Below are positions 21,215 to 33,598 of a stretch of 64,000 bases of DNA, one piece after another. Position numbers and translations under genes: made by a program. This DNA is from Exophiala sp. HKRS030 (taxonomy: Eukaryota > Ascomycota > Eurotiomycetes > Chaetothyriales > Herpotrichiellaceae). The notes under the pieces are model-generated. The model did not search any database and was not told the origin of the DNA. It worked only from the letters and a program-made list of their open reading frames with translations. Within the stretch, counting starts at the first letter, position 1; each line of letters opens with the position of its first letter. Location of the stretch: the NCBI GenBank assembly GCA_023897205.1, contig JAHWDD010000005.1, positions 3,348,001-3,412,000 of the forward strand. Reading direction: 5' to 3'.

Positions 21215-24200
21215 ATGGCTTCCGAGGCTGCCAGGGATCGTGAGGTCCACAGATACTATCAGCCATGGCTAGATTCATTTTTGTCAGAACGCCGCAGCCT
21301 TGACGAGAGCGAAGCTGTCCCCCCTCCTCGAAACGACTCTCATCAACCTCGCTCGTCCCGCGACAAAGCCTTAACGGCATTCGCTCAGTTGGGTTGCCTA
21401 CGCCTGAATGCAAAAAGAGGGGTGGTCACTCTGGTTGACAGCCAGAAACAATATATCATTGCTGAGGCCACAAAGTCCTTGTCACTGTTGGATGACTCGA
21501 GACACACCCCTGGTGACGAACTGTGGTTTGGAAACTCCTTTATCGCACGTTCCCAAGGTATCTCACCCGACGCTTTGCAACCTCCTCTCACAACCGTCCA
21601 TGGCCCGGATGATACATCATATACCGCTCCCGCATTACTCATCAACGATATCGCTGTCCATCCTACCTACGCTTCTAGGGGTTATGCGGGGGCTGGCGTC
21701 AACTTTTACTTAGGTGTACCAATCACCACGAAACTTGGTCATGTAATTGGGGTATATAATGTCACTGACGACAAGCCCCGCGATGGTGTAACACCGGACG
21801 AGTTGCGCTTCATGGTAGACATGGCAAACATAGTGATCCAGCACCTCGAAGTAGTCAAGAACGATCGTGCTAGAGCACGAGGAGAACGCCTCATCCATGG
21901 AATCGGCAATTTCATTGAAGGCCGGTCAACTGAGCCAACGAATCAAGAAACACAAGGCCATGATAGCCCTGAGAGAAATGCAGCTCAACAAGAATCCCAC
22001 CCGGACAAAGACGCGACAGAACCTCATTCCACGCCTCCCTCATATTTCGATGAGGGAGCAACCTACAAAGGCCTGATCATTGGCGATGCAAATGAGGCTC
22101 ACCAAAGCCAGCGAACGAGGAGCCTCTCCCACATGATGTCAAACCACGCACAAAGAAGCAGGTATTGCAAGACAATGCCTCTCTTGAATATGAGCGCGTC
22201 TTTGACCGCGCTGCAGCCACATTGCGTCATTGCATGAAAGCTGATGGAGTTGTCTTTCTCAATGCGAGTGGCGCCAACCTGAGTTCTGGTTCGACCACGC
22301 AAAGGTCGGCTGGCGTGTCGACCTTCGAGCACGCTGGCAACAAGCATGGTCGGCGGGGCCACACTCGTCCAGATCCACGTTCTGAGGTAGAAGAGCACCG
22401 CCGCCCATCAAGGTCGACTTCATCCGCTCGACGATACCACTCGAGCGAGTCCAATTCTTCTCGCACTTCCACGCAGAGTAACAGCGAGTCGTCTACCAGC
22501 TCGCAACGTAAAATGAAACAACAGACCTGTGAAACCCTCGGAATCTCCACCAAAGGATCAATCCCTCCCATCAAAGTTCCAGAATTGACACTTCGACGCT
22601 TTGTTCGTCGGCATCCAATGGGAAAGTGTTTTAGCTTCGATGAATATGGTCGGCCGGCATCAAGTGATGACAGCTCCGAATCCGCAACGGGTTTGTCTGA
22701 TGCCGCTGGCGATAATGCGCAAACGGCCGGCGTTGCCGAAGCACCTATACCTCCCACCAAAAACGCACTTTCCAAAGCTTTTCGCGACGCCCGCAGCATT
22801 GTGTTTCTGCCACTGTGGGACTTCGCAAAAGACAGATGGCATTCTGCGGTGGTTGTCTGGTCTAACGACAACGGTACCCTGGTTAACGTTCATGAAGATA
22901 TGTCTTATTTGAAGGCTTTCAGCAATGCCGTCATGAATGAAGTTAATCGCATCAATCTGATTCTTTCCGACAAGGCTAAAGCAACGTTTTTGGCTAACAT
23001 ATCTCACGAGTTGAGGTCCCCTTACATGGAATTTTGGGAAGCATCGAGTTTTTGCACGATACTATGATGGATGACTTTCAGGCGGGCATGGTCATCTCCG
23101 TAGAAACTTGTGGCAAAACTCTACTTGACACAGTTAACCATGTTCTGGATTATGCCAAGATAAATAACCTCTCCAAAGGTGGGAACCGCCGACTCGGCCA
23201 TTCGAAAAATAGAGGTGTCGAGCACGCATCAAGTTCAGAAAGCAGTCTTACAGAAGATTTTAATGTGGCTACTGTCGTTGAAGAAGCGGTTGAGGCTGTC
23301 TATGCTGGACAAGTCTTCCGCACAGCGAATGCCGACAGAATTGAAGGCAAGAGCCAGCCCATGTCCGCTGCGGCACGCGCAATGCAAACCAGGGACGAAG
23401 TCAGGGGAAGTATCCGGGACGCTGCGGCTGCAAACAAAAAGTTGACTGTGAGGTTGACACTCAACATGAAAGATCGCACAAACTGGAACGTACGTTCTCA
23501 GCCTGGCGCACTGCGACGAGTGGTCATGAATATTGTAAGTAATTATGTTTGGAATGCCTGCCACTGAATAACGGGGGTTCAGTGGGAAATACTGCTAAAT
23601 GCAGCGTTGATGTAGGCGCAGCATACCTGCTATACCCTGCTCCACCCTGCCTCATTTTGTACTTTCTCTCCTTTGCTGATATGTCAAATGAACTAACAAT
23701 GTGTTTCCTAGCTCGGGAATGCGCTCAAATACACCGACCAAGGCAATATAAATGTTGACTTAACTACTGATTTCAGCCGCAAGAAGGATGCAGAGTTCTT
23801 GCATATGATTCTTACTGTAACCGATACTGGGAAAGGCATGTCGGAAGAGTTTGTGAGAAATCATGCTTTCACTCCGTTTTCGCAAGAAGACTCCCTCGCC
23901 AGCGGCACAGGGCTTGGCTTGAGTATTGTACGTCAAATTGTGGACTCACTCGGGGGTAAGATAGACTTGTCCAGCCAGAAGGACGTGGGTTCCGAGTTCA
24001 AGATATGGCTGAGCCTGCCTCGCAGTTCCAAACCCCCGGAAGCCTTTGAGGAGACAAAGGTTGTTAGGCAGATGCAAGCAGAGGTGCAAGGTCTCGAGTT
24101 GGCTCTACTTGAGCCCCAGTATCTGAAAAGTGCCACAGACGACGTTCAAGAACCTTCAGAGATGGCCACGTCTACAGTGGTGGGCTCGATGCGCGCATTG

Positions 24201-25235
24201 GCGGAGGAATGGTTCAAGATGAGGGTCATCTCAGTAGGATCAATGGAAGGTCGATCACCCAACTTCTTCCTGTACCCAGAACCGCCACCAATTGACTTTT
24301 TACTGGATTTTCATGGCAACACATCCGCCGAGAGAGAAATACCTGTCATCATATTATGCATCAACGCGTTTGAAGCTGCTAGCTTACGGGCGAATGGGAT
24401 TCACCGACTGACGGACATCGGTCGCATCATCGAGGTTATAGCTCAGCCTTGTGGACCGCAGAAGATGGCCAAAGTCCTGCATCGTGCAATGCAGAGGATG
24501 AAAATGATGACAGACCCTGCAATCCGTAAAGGCCGGGACCATGTGCCAATGACAACAAATCGCCAGAAGGATTCCGAAATTTCCCACACCTCTCCGTGGC
24601 AGATTAGACCGCAGCAGGGCCGGATGTCGCGACCGCAAGGTTTGCTCGAAGGAAAATCCAAAAGCCAAAGTCCTCCTGCGATGGGTCGAGGCGAATCCAG
24701 TGCGGAATCGGAACGACTTAGTACCTCTTCTCGAATCGAATCCAGCGACACCAGTGTTTCACCTGCAGTTGCCGATTCCACGCAGGACAATCTACCGCAT
24801 GTTTTGGTCGTTGATGACAATGCAATCAATCTTCATCTGCTTGTGGCATTTATCAGGCGAACCAAACATCCGTTCGACTCTGCACAGAATGGCTTGCAGG
24901 CACTGGAGATGTATAAACGAAGCGCCCTGGAGGATGACGGTGTTGGAAGGTTCAAGCATATTCTGATGGACATTTCGATGCCTGTCATGGATGGGATCAG
25001 TGCAGCGAAAGAAATCAGGAAGTTTGAGAAAGAAAATCGAATCGAAGCTCCTGTGAAGATCATAGCATTAACGGGTCTTGGCGAACAAGATGCGTATGGT
25101 GACACCAGTGAAGCCGGGTTCGATCGATGGTTAAGCAAACCAGTGGTAAGTTTTGAAGCACAGTCATGGGGAGCAAATGGACTGACGAATGGATGCGCCT
25201 AGAAATTCAAGGATCTACAGAAGTTGCTCGAGTGA
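21215..25235 (+). CDS. Cytosolic hybrid histidine kinase (GAF-HisKA-HATPase-REC), two apparent one-base gaps
   Basis: Two-component sensor kinase of about 1,262 residues that should autophosphorylate on His and pass phosphate to its own receiver and then to an HPt protein. There is a GAF-like sensor region (about 45-230) and no membrane segment. The H-box ISHELRSP lies near residue 600; N-box LGNALKYT, G1 DTGKGM, F-box FTPFSQED and G2 GTGLGLSI follow. The receiver, about 1135-1250, has VVDDN, LMDISMPVMDG and WLSKPV. Introns are 23535-23711 and 25146-25202, the latter leading to a ten-residue final exon. The frame breaks twice. Near 22104-22106 (AAA) one extra base joins the GAF part to the linker. 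At about 23017-23023 one extra base restores ELRSPLHGILGSIEF immediately after the phospho-His motif. The inserted bases give a length divisible by three. Confidence 0.85.
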
Positions 25236-26261
25236 GCGTGTTATGCAAGCTACGAATTCAAGATATCGTGTATGAGTTTGGGGTCTCATGATCAAAATCC
25301 TGTATGCTTACGTCGCCAAGACGATCCATGAATGAGATGATCATAACGAGGCGGATGAAGTGATCGTAATATAGAACAAGCTGGGTGGTTTCCTCTCTAA
25401 TGAGGCGGTATCAACGACTCGCATACATACGAGGAGTGTCATTCAAAAAAGGAGTGATGGACGTTGCTTGATCGCATACTGAGCCGTATCAATGATGCTC
25501 ATATAAGGTCACGGATAGCGCGCAGTCCTTTCGCTGCACGTTGACAAGAACACTCCAGAGGTGATTTGGTCACTGTACACAAAACTATTTTTCAATTGGC
25601 TGAGGCAACTCTAAGCACTTGTCTTGACTCTCTGTGCCTTCTCCTTAGGTGATTATATACGGACCAGATAGATCATCGACTCGTGATACCAGAACGACGT
25701 CCTGATATCGCTTGTTGTTGTTTGACTTGGCAGCTCGCATGACAATGATGGGGAAGCTTCCATAGGGTTGACTTAATCCAAAGCAATCGATAATCAGAAC
25801 TACTCTGGTTGAATATTATTATCATAATAACTCAGTATTGTACATACATTCATCTATGGGGATATTATGGTTGGTGAAGCTCTGATCGGTTGATCTGCCA
25901 CTTGTGTAGGGAGTGTAGCACGAAACCCTCGTCAGGCTAAGTGGCTGAGTCAATGATGTCACTCCGCCCAAGTGCCAGCCTGTGTGCCTGCCTTCCCACG
26001 CCTTCCCACTTGACACGTGAAGCCGGAGCGCGTATCACTCATGCCACGCGTGCCTTCCCTGGTAATCCTGATCTTCTGTCATTCACACTTTTTTGGCCTT
26101 TCCCCCACATATTCATCACCTAGGTAGTCTTCGACTCTGCGAGGTCGTTCTTCCGTCATCTACGACCGGTGATTCTATCGCATCGATAACGCTGAAGGCG
26201 TTTCACCTTGGTCAAGTTTTCGATCCAGTATCACGGTTCGGTCTAGGGTGCATTGGCTAAA
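25236..26261. other. Intergenic region
   Basis: About 1 kb between two plus-strand genes. A CACGTG motif lies at 26014-26019, about 245 bp upstream of the zinc-finger gene start. An AT-rich stretch (TATTATTATCATAATAA) is at about 25815-25832. No gene was seen. Confidence 0.5.
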
Positions 26262-27706
26262 ATGTCAACCGCCACCTATCGATTCGGTACGTTGACGCTA
26301 CTCACACCTTCAACAGGTTTTCTGTTTCAAAAGGGGGCGGGCCGGAGTGACATCTGCTCGTCCATGTCCGTCAAGGACGATGATGAGCTTCGCTTGCAGT
26401 TGATGTGCAAGCTTCTTGCTGACTCAATATAACAGAGTTGGCCAAGTCAAATCGAGCAGGCTGTCAGAATTCTGTGTGCAAAAATGAAAAGATCAAGATT
26501 GACAAAGGCGAGCTGCGTATGGGTACCCTGGTCACCATCAAGGAGAACACGACATGGATGTGGAAGCACTGGTATGTCGGTCTTCTTGTATGAAATTTCC
26601 ATCGACCTCGTAAGAAGCTGACTCGATTTTTTTCCGTCCGCGTAGGGGATGTGTCACGCCGTTGCAGATTAAAAATTTGCAGAGTCAAGTTGGACCGCTT
26701 GAGGATCTAGATCTTGATCATGATCTTGAAGCCATCATCGATGGGTTTGATGAGATTGGTCCAGAAGCTCAAGAAAAGATCAAGTTTGCTCTGATCAATG
26801 GACATGTCCCTAACGAGGACTGGAGAGGTGTATGCAGCAATCCTATTGGATGGTATCTTGATCGGAAGCTCACATGAGAGACAGGACCCCGAACTCAATC
26901 GACCAGGGCAGAAAGGGATCAACAAACGTTCGCCCAAGAAGAAACAAGCTACGGCCGAGGAAAATGGAGATGCTGAGAACCCGGCATCGTCCAAAACCAA
27001 GGCGGAGCCCAAATCCAAGAGAAGCCGGGCGAAGAAACAGAAGGTGGAATCTGAAAATGATGACTACGACCTTCCATCATCACCGGTCCCCAAGAAGAGA
27101 GTTAGAAACAAGAAAGTCAAGGCTGAAAGCGAAGACGAAGACAACATCCCACAATCTTCAAAACCGGCAACGAAAGGTCGAGGCAAGAAAGTCAAGGTTG
27201 ATTCAGATGCGGAGACCGCTGTTGACGAGCCACCCGAAGCAAAACCCGTCAGTCGCAAACGCAACGCTGCCCAGGCCGAGATCGATGCAGGTCAAGCGGT
27301 TGTGAAGCCCAAAAAGTCGCGCACAAAGGTCAAATCAGAGCCGAATGTGAAGGCCGAACCCTCAAATGACGACTACCAGCAAACTGCTTTGAACAGATCT
27401 AGCGCGTCTCAAGCAAAAGACCGCGAGGCAGATGCAGCCGCCGAGGAGATTCCACAAAAAGGAAAGAGGTCACGAAAAGTCAAGGTCGAAGCCGAGATTA
27501 AACTAGAAAACGACAAGGCACAGCTTAGTGCACCTCCAGAACCAACGAAGAGGCGTCGCTCAAAGAAAGTAAAGTCTGAGCCAGAATCCGAAGTATCTGA
27601 GGAAGACATTTCACAAGTGAAAGACGAAGAACTTGATGTTCCTGCTCCGCAGAAACGCAAGGCTACTGCGAAGCCTAAATCGAGGACGACAGGCAAGGGC
27701 AAATGA
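26262..27706 (+). CDS. Stand-alone PARP-type zinc-finger protein with Lys-rich repeat tail
   Basis: Four-exon gene, about 390 residues. Exons are 26262-26286, 26436-26571, 26646-26829 and 26879-27706; all junctions are GT-AG and in phase. The spliced N-terminus carries one PARP-type zinc finger at residues 1-75: YRFELAKSNRAGC, CQNSVC, IDKGELRMGT and the WKHWGC block that supplies the last His and Cys. This finger type binds DNA ends in PARP1 and DNA ligase III. No ADP-ribosyltransferase, BRCT or ligase domain follows. Instead the tail (from about residue 115) is Lys/Glu/Ser/Pro-rich with about nine recurrences of a KVK-(A/S/V)-(E/D) unit, a likely nuclear, disordered, DNA- or chromatin-associating region. 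The protein is probably a nuclear DNA-damage or chromatin factor; partners are unknown. Confidence 0.85.
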
Positions 27707-29792
27707 TGCCTCGAGATACACCGATTTGAGAAGTCTGCCTCATTGATTCCCTGAAATAGTACGTCAAGACGAAACACTATCCAACACGGCAAGTCACGGT
27801 GGCAACTCCGACCACTGCCCACATTCTACGTCTCTATTTTACAACAGCGTCATAACCAGCACATTCCTGCCCGTCAGATCCTTTGGCAGGGGATAACTGC
27901 GGCCATAACACCTCAATTCCCAACAGGCGATGACTGTGGCTATGACTAGCACCAGTCTTATGCGGGCATTGATCCAGCTTGCGTTAGTCCTGCTCCGATC
28001 ATCTGGTTACAATGGTTTATCCCCAAAACACTTTGTGGCGTGCTGAATGTCAGACATCGAGCCATTACGTCAACAGTTTATTATACCCTGTATCACTATG
28101 AAATATCTCTAGGTTGAAAATCATACGGCTATCATTCCACATTCCCAATGTTTTCGATCGAACGTGAACTAGTTGTCGTGGTTTTGCAGTCTGAAATACA
28201 GGCAATGAGATGACTTCCCATACATAACTAGGTGATCGAGCCACTCTTTCATCATTCACCTCTCCAACGGACCTTCATTTTTCTTCCGCCTGCCTTTCAG
28301 GCTACTTTGATGAAAGCCGACCATTGAATCTCCCAATCATCCATACCAAGTTGCGAGAGCAAGTATATCAGGTTCTTGCCCGCCATGACCGCTGAAACCG
28401 ACTCCCCGGATGCCAATCCAAAGGATGATAAAGCTACGCCGTCAGTTTTACCTGAACCGGGACTTTACTTCATTAGACTACGTAGTCAGTACTTTAAGCA
28501 CGATGGTCCGCCGCCCGCCTCGCCGTGCCGCAGAGCCCAAGAGCCGACGCTAAGGAACGAGGATAGTGTGAACTCCACTAACCTTCGGCACCACAGCCAA
28601 TCACGATATCCATTGATTGAAATAATCACCTTCACCAACTCCCTATGCATAAGCGTTGTAGGTCCATGTATAGATAGCCCCCCCCTCTCTCTCTCGATTG
28701 ATCGATCAATATCTCCGTTTGACGCTCATCCCGTGACGCTTTGCGAAAACTCAAAGCAAGCCAGGAAACCATGGCGATGACATTACTAGGCACTATGCCA
28801 CGTACCCTATCCCATAGGTGCCGTTCATAGGGGGTTTTGTTCTGACCATGCTTACCATAGTCTACTCAGACGTAGCTGGGCAGTGCAGTGCAGAGCGGAG
28901 CGGAGCGGACGAGAGCGGGTCATTTCCCTGCTGCTGACTGTGTAGGGAGTAGGTAGTTACTAGTTAGTGGCGAAGGCAGCATCGGCGAACGAGGGGGCTG
29001 ACTCCCTCTTTTGATGGCGATCCATATGATGTTGCTGATTGCACATGACTGATGAATTGCTTTGATCTGGAACGGCTGACCTTAGCCTGAACCTCTCAGG
29101 TTTGACCTTTCTTTCTCTCCCCTTCTCTGCTTTCTTCATTTCCCTCATCGTCTTTCCTCTCCCTTCTTTCCGCAAATACCCAACTCCTCAACCTTCACTC
29201 ACGCGTGCCATGTGCATGTGCTGTCGTGCCATCCATCTCTCCCTCGTCGGCCTCTTCGTTTGCATTTTCTAATTCCCATCCTGTGTCCTCGCATGAGTGA
29301 TATATACATCTATCCTATCTCCCTTCCCGACACGTCGCCGAAGTGCCGTCGGTGCCCTTGTGGCCGTTGCATTCGCAGCACCATTCTTTCTTCCACTTTT
29401 ACGAAAGGAGTGCCACTTGGGGGACTGGGAGCGTGCCTGGTGACAACAGACAAGCATTTGTTCTTTCAGGAGTGGCGTTGAGAGTTGGCAGATTCTTGGA
29501 TCACGTGGTAGTGGTTCGACGATTGCGTTTGAGGATTTTCATCTCTTTTTGTCTGTCTGGCGGGATGGTTCAAGGTCTCTGCCTTTCGACTTGGGGCAGT
29601 CTCGACAACATCAGGAAGGAGTGCGGTGAGTGGTATACTGACAGTACAGCAGAGTGAGAGATAGTTACCGGGAAATGTCAATGCTTCAAGTGGAATCTTT
29701 TGCATTTGATTACGAGGAAATAATTTACAGCCACAAGCAGGGAGTATACAAGGTCCGCCCATGTTTAATCTAACCTTGCCCACGACAATTGA
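27707..29792. other. 2 kb intergenic region
   Basis: No gene is well supported. A plus-strand frame at 28376-28780 starts MPAMTAETDSPDANPKDD and could be a first exon, but nothing after about residue 35 looks protein-like. A CT microsatellite followed by the inverted repeat ATTGATCGATCAAT lies at about 28680-28712. A CACGTG motif is at 29512-29517. The last 300 bp are 3' flank of the minus-strand hydrolase gene. Confidence 0.45.
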
Positions 29793-31193
29793 CTAGTACT
29801 CTCTGGACGCACCAATGTCGATGACGTCGAATACACCAGTTTCCGCAATGTCATGGTGTTTCAATGCCTTTTTCAACAGCTTGGGTGGTTCCAGGACGTC
29901 TTCTTCGGTCAAGACCCATGTACCCCAATGCATACCGATGGCATTCTTGCACTTTGTGTCTCGGAATATCTCGACGGCATCGCGAGGGTTGGCGTGCATA
30001 GCAGACATGATCCAACGAGGCATGTACGCTCCAATGGGGATGAGGCCAAGATCAAAAGGTCCGCGTAGTCGGCCTATGTCGGCGAATGCCGGGCAGTGCG
30101 GTAGGTGTGCGTATTCTGAGGACCAATCATCTTGCCCTTCCGAGGATTTGGGAACACTGCGGTAGCCAGTGTCGCCTCCAAACCATACAGATTTCCCGCC
30201 AGAGGTCACCGACCAGCTAGCCCAGAGGGTAGCAGCACGATCCGTCAGCGATCGAGCTGAAGTATGTTGACAAGGTAGGCAGGATATACGGCCTGTAATG
30301 TTGGATGAGGAAGAAGAAGTCGACCTCGTAGAGGGGTCACTGGTGGATGTGACAGAGGCTTGAGATGTGGAAACCTTCTTCTCCGGTGAAGAAGAATCGG
30401 CTGGGGAGAGGGTGAAGTCGATCTCATCCCACCAATCCAGTTCTGTGCATTTACTGATCCCACAAGCCGTGAACCATTTCTTGTTGCCCAAGGGAACGAA
30501 GAACTGGCATTCAGGGTGCAACTTGGAGATTTCCATGATGGTTGGGTGAGAAAGATGGTCATAGTGGTTGTGCGAGATGATAACGGCGTCAATAGTGGGA
30601 ATATCCTTGATCTGGCAGGGCATCTCGGTGTATCTTTTGGGTCCCAACCAACTGAACGGAGAACATCTTTCTGTGAAGACTGGATCGAACAATACTCTCA
30701 GGCCCGAAGGAAATTCAACCAGATAACAAGCGTGCCCTAGCCATGTGGCGCGGAGGGTCGTTTGTCCAGTACGAGAAGGGAGGAAAGATGGTTTCACGAC
30801 AGGTACGGTCGGCGGTGTGGTATCAGGATGGTTTGCTTGCCCTGTGAAGCGTCTCGCTATCAAGCCACCACCGATGCGCCAGGGAGAAAGTGTTGTCCAC
30901 GACTCCCAGGGATTATTAAAACCGCCAGATTGGGAGTGCCATGCCTTGGCTTTTGTTATCTCATCCGAAGGTCTCTCGCTGGAGACGGATGGGACTGCGA
31001 CAGTCGCTGCATAGAGAATGGCCGACATTGAAGTGGTGGACAAGATGCGAACAGTTGTTTGAGATGATGACGATGACGGTTGATGGACGGGATTGCAAGC
31101 TCTCTTTGAGAAGAGTCGAGCGAGGATTGATCGCATGGAAAGGGGAGGTGGGAGGTGAGAGAGAAGAGGAGATGTTATTACAGGCGAAGCCAA
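29793..31193 (-). CDS. NAPE-PLD-type metallo-beta-lactamase-fold hydrolase (Fmp30-like)
   Basis: Single-exon gene, 466 residues. The metallo-hydrolase core begins near residue 145 with RATWLGHACYLVEF. The di-metal motif HNHYDHLSH is at 208-216, GGDTGY marks the second metal-binding stretch, and IGMHWGTW near the C-terminus supplies the final His. Order and motifs match N-acyl-phosphatidylethanolamine phospholipase D proteins, which release N-acylethanolamines from phospholipid; the yeast homologue Fmp30 is mitochondrial. The first 60 residues contain a basic, Ser/Leu-rich stretch (MRSILARLFSKRACN) that could be a targeting sequence. A Ser-rich insertion lies at about residues 255-300. It shares an about 500 bp divergent promoter with Bcs1, also mitochondrial. 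No defect is seen. Confidence 0.87.
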   Translation of the reverse strand: MASPVITSPLLSHLPPPLSMRSILARLFSKRACNPVHQPSSSSSQTTVRILSTTSMSAILYAATVAVPSVSSERPSDEITKAKAWHSQSGGFNNPWESWTTLSPWRIGGGLIARRFTGQANHPDTTPPTVPVVKPSFLPSRTGQTTLRATWLGHACYLVEFPSGLRVLFDPVFTERCSPFSWLGPKRYTEMPCQIKDIPTIDAVIISHNHYDHLSHPTIMEISKLHPECQFFVPLGNKKWFTACGISKCTELDWWDEIDFTLSPADSSSPEKKVSTSQASVTSTSDPSTRSTSSSSSNITGRISCLPCQHTSARSLTDRAATLWASWSVTSGGKSVWFGGDTGYRSVPKSSEGQDDWSSEYAHLPHCPAFADIGRLRGPFDLGLIPIGAYMPRWIMSAMHANPRDAVEIFRDTKCKNAIGMHWGTWVLTEEDVLEPPKLLKKALKHHDIAETGVFDVIDIGASREY

Positions 31194-31696
31194 GATAGAG
31201 GTTGGATGAAGGAGGTTTGCGCGGTCTGCCTATGGATGGTGCCTGGTGTCAACTGCTGGCTTATTAGCTGGATGACTGAGATGAGTGGTTGGCAGTGGTC
31301 AGGATTGGGTGGCCTTGTTGCTGGATCAAGCACCGATCTGAGGAGTGAGGCCTCCGGTGCTTTCGGTAGCTGATTACTGTAGTAGTAAGGGCAGAAAGTT
31401 CGGCTTGACGAGCCTCCGTTTGAGGGAAATGCAAGATGCATCCACATCCGTCCGCGGATGACATAAACACACGTGCTAACTCCGCAAATCCCGCGTCAGG
31501 CTGCAATATTCAGGATGCCCGACGAGGCTGAACCCCACTTCGGATTGTTGTTGATCCGACCCAGCGTTCGCCTGGTCACGTGAACAAATGTTTCTGCCGC
31601 ATCCAACCTTTCCTGCATCAAGGTCTCTGTCATTGACTCGGGTTATGCCATATTCTTGAACAACAAGTCCCTCGCCTCGTCGATCCGGCAAAGGTA
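31194..31696. promoter_or_regulatory. Bidirectional promoter between NAPE-PLD-like and Bcs1 genes
   Basis: About 500 bp between divergent starts, with a CACGTG motif at 31577-31582 in the context GGTCACGTGA. The arrangement suggests shared control of two genes for likely mitochondrial proteins; this is inference from spacing and motif only. Confidence 0.5.
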
Positions 31697-33321
31697 ATGC
31701 CAGGTGACAATGGTCTGCCTGACGCTAGCTCGACTCTATCACCAAATCAATCTGGGGCCCGGTCGTGAGTGATGTCGCTCACACCAAGATTGACCTTGCC
31801 CGTCAACTGTCCTCCGCATCTGGATCTGGAGATGGAGGCATCCTCTCTCAATTGACCAGCAACCCTTTCTTCACAGCCGTGTGTGCTCCCAACTACCGTT
31901 CCATGGCCACAAACGTCTAACTTTCATAGGGATTTGGACTTGCTGGACTCGGCGCCCTCGCCGCCTTTGGCCAAAGAGGTCTTCGTCATGGCGCAGCTCT
32001 CATGCGTCGCCGTTTACTTGTCGACGTCGAAATCAGCGTTCGAGACGACTCCTATCCGTGGTTTCTCTATTGGATGACCCTTCACGAAAGGACAAAGCTT
32101 TCCGCCGAAGCCTCTCAAGCGTTGAAGAATCAATCTGGTCAAAAAGTTGGAATTATCGAGTCCATACTTCAACGTCTCACCCCCGGCATGCGCCATCTGT
32201 CGATTGAAACTGAGAAGCGCGAATTACCCAATGGGGCCATTCACACCAACTTCGCCCTCATTCCTGGTCCTGGTCGCCACGTCATTCGTTACAATGGTGC
32301 GTGGATCTTTGTCAACCGGCAACGAGAATCCAAGCAATTTTCCATGGATGGGAAACCATGGGAAACCATTACTTTGACAACCTTATACTCCCACCGTTCC
32401 ATCTTCGAAGCTCTTTTCAAAGAAGCCCATGCGCTAGCGACGGAATCTGTTCAGGGAAAAACTGTCATTTATACGGCATGGGGCACAAAATGGGATAAAT
32501 TTGGACATCCAAGATCAAAGAGACCACTTGATTCCGTTATCTTGGACAAGGGCGTCAAAGAGCGCATCGTCACCGATGTGCAGGATTTCATTTCCTCATC
32601 CAAGTGGTACTACGAACGAGGCATACCCTATCGTCGTGGCTACCTGCTCTATGGTCCACCTGGGACTGGCAAATCCAGTTTCATCCAGGCGGTTGCAGGT
32701 CACTTAAATTATGATATCGCAATGCTGAACCTCTCTGAAAGAGGCTTGACCGATGACAGGCTGAATCATCTCCTGACCGTGATCCCACAACGAACCCTTG
32801 TTCTCCTGGAAGATGTCGATGCCGCTTTCGCCAATCGCCGCCAGGTTGAAGCTGATGGTTATCAAGGAGCCAATGTCACCTTTTCGGGTCTGTTGAATGC
32901 ACTTGACGGAGTTGGCAGTGCGGAAGAACGTATCATCTTTCTCACTACAAACCATGTTGATCGTCTCGACGAAGCCCTGGTCCGGCCCGGAAGGGTAGAC
33001 ATGACGGTTCGTCTGGGCGAAGCGACTTTGTATCAAATTGAGCAGCTCTGGGAAAGATTCTATGGAGAGATTGATCTTGGTGGAGAAGTAAAGACAAAAT
33101 TTCTCGACAGGTTACGCGAATTAGGTGTGCTTTCACGCCAACCCGGTCAAGCATCAGCTCGGGTCAGTCAAACCAGCATGGCCGCTTTGCAAGGCCTGTT
33201 TTTGTACAACAAAGGGAATCCACAAGGTGCCGTTGATATGGCGTGGCAACTCGCGCCAGGAGAGATGCCCAGTAAGATCGTCCGCGAGGCAGAATTTGTA
33301 CGTGAGAGTGGATCGACTTGA
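31697..33321 (+). CDS. bcs1: Bcs1-type mitochondrial AAA ATPase
   Basis: Bcs1 translocates the folded Rieske protein across the mitochondrial inner membrane during complex III assembly. The N-terminal membrane segment GFGLAGLGALAAFGQRG comes just after an intron at 31879-31929. The Bcs1-specific domain follows (RRRLLVDVEISVRDDSY and later the GVKERIVTDVQDFISSSKWY block), then the AAA domain with Walker A GPPGTGKSS, Walker B VLLEDVDAAF and the LTTNHVDRLDEALVRPGR sensor/arginine-finger block. The 5' end needs judgement. The ATG at 31697 (MPGDNGLPDASST) reaches a stop in its frame; one extra G in GGGG at 31754-31757 joins it to a frame reading through QLTSNPFFTA and gives about 524 residues. A spliced alternative (intron 31765-31859) also keeps frame but removes conserved residues. 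Confidence 0.88.
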
Positions 33322-33598
33322 TTCTTGGGGAACTTGAGAAAGCAACCAGGCCATTGAATATGTACGATAACCTGTGTATCAAAATTGGGATGAAACATCA
33401 TGGATCTCTGGCAAATATGATCTGCCTTGTACAATCGCAGCTTCAGGGTGAGCTCGATAAATATCATGAATGCCTTCAGACTTCAAAGACTAAGAGTGAG
33501 GAGAGAGGTATGCTAGACTACAGTACACAATCCGACAACATACAATCCACTTGACACAACGACAAACACTATCGTGCTCAGTGCATTTGCAGCGTAGC

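Noticed and set aside
28376..28780. 134-residue plus-strand frame as a gene
   Set aside because: Only the first 30 or so residues look protein-like; the rest is Arg/Ser/Pro-rich filler with no domain. At best it is a first exon.
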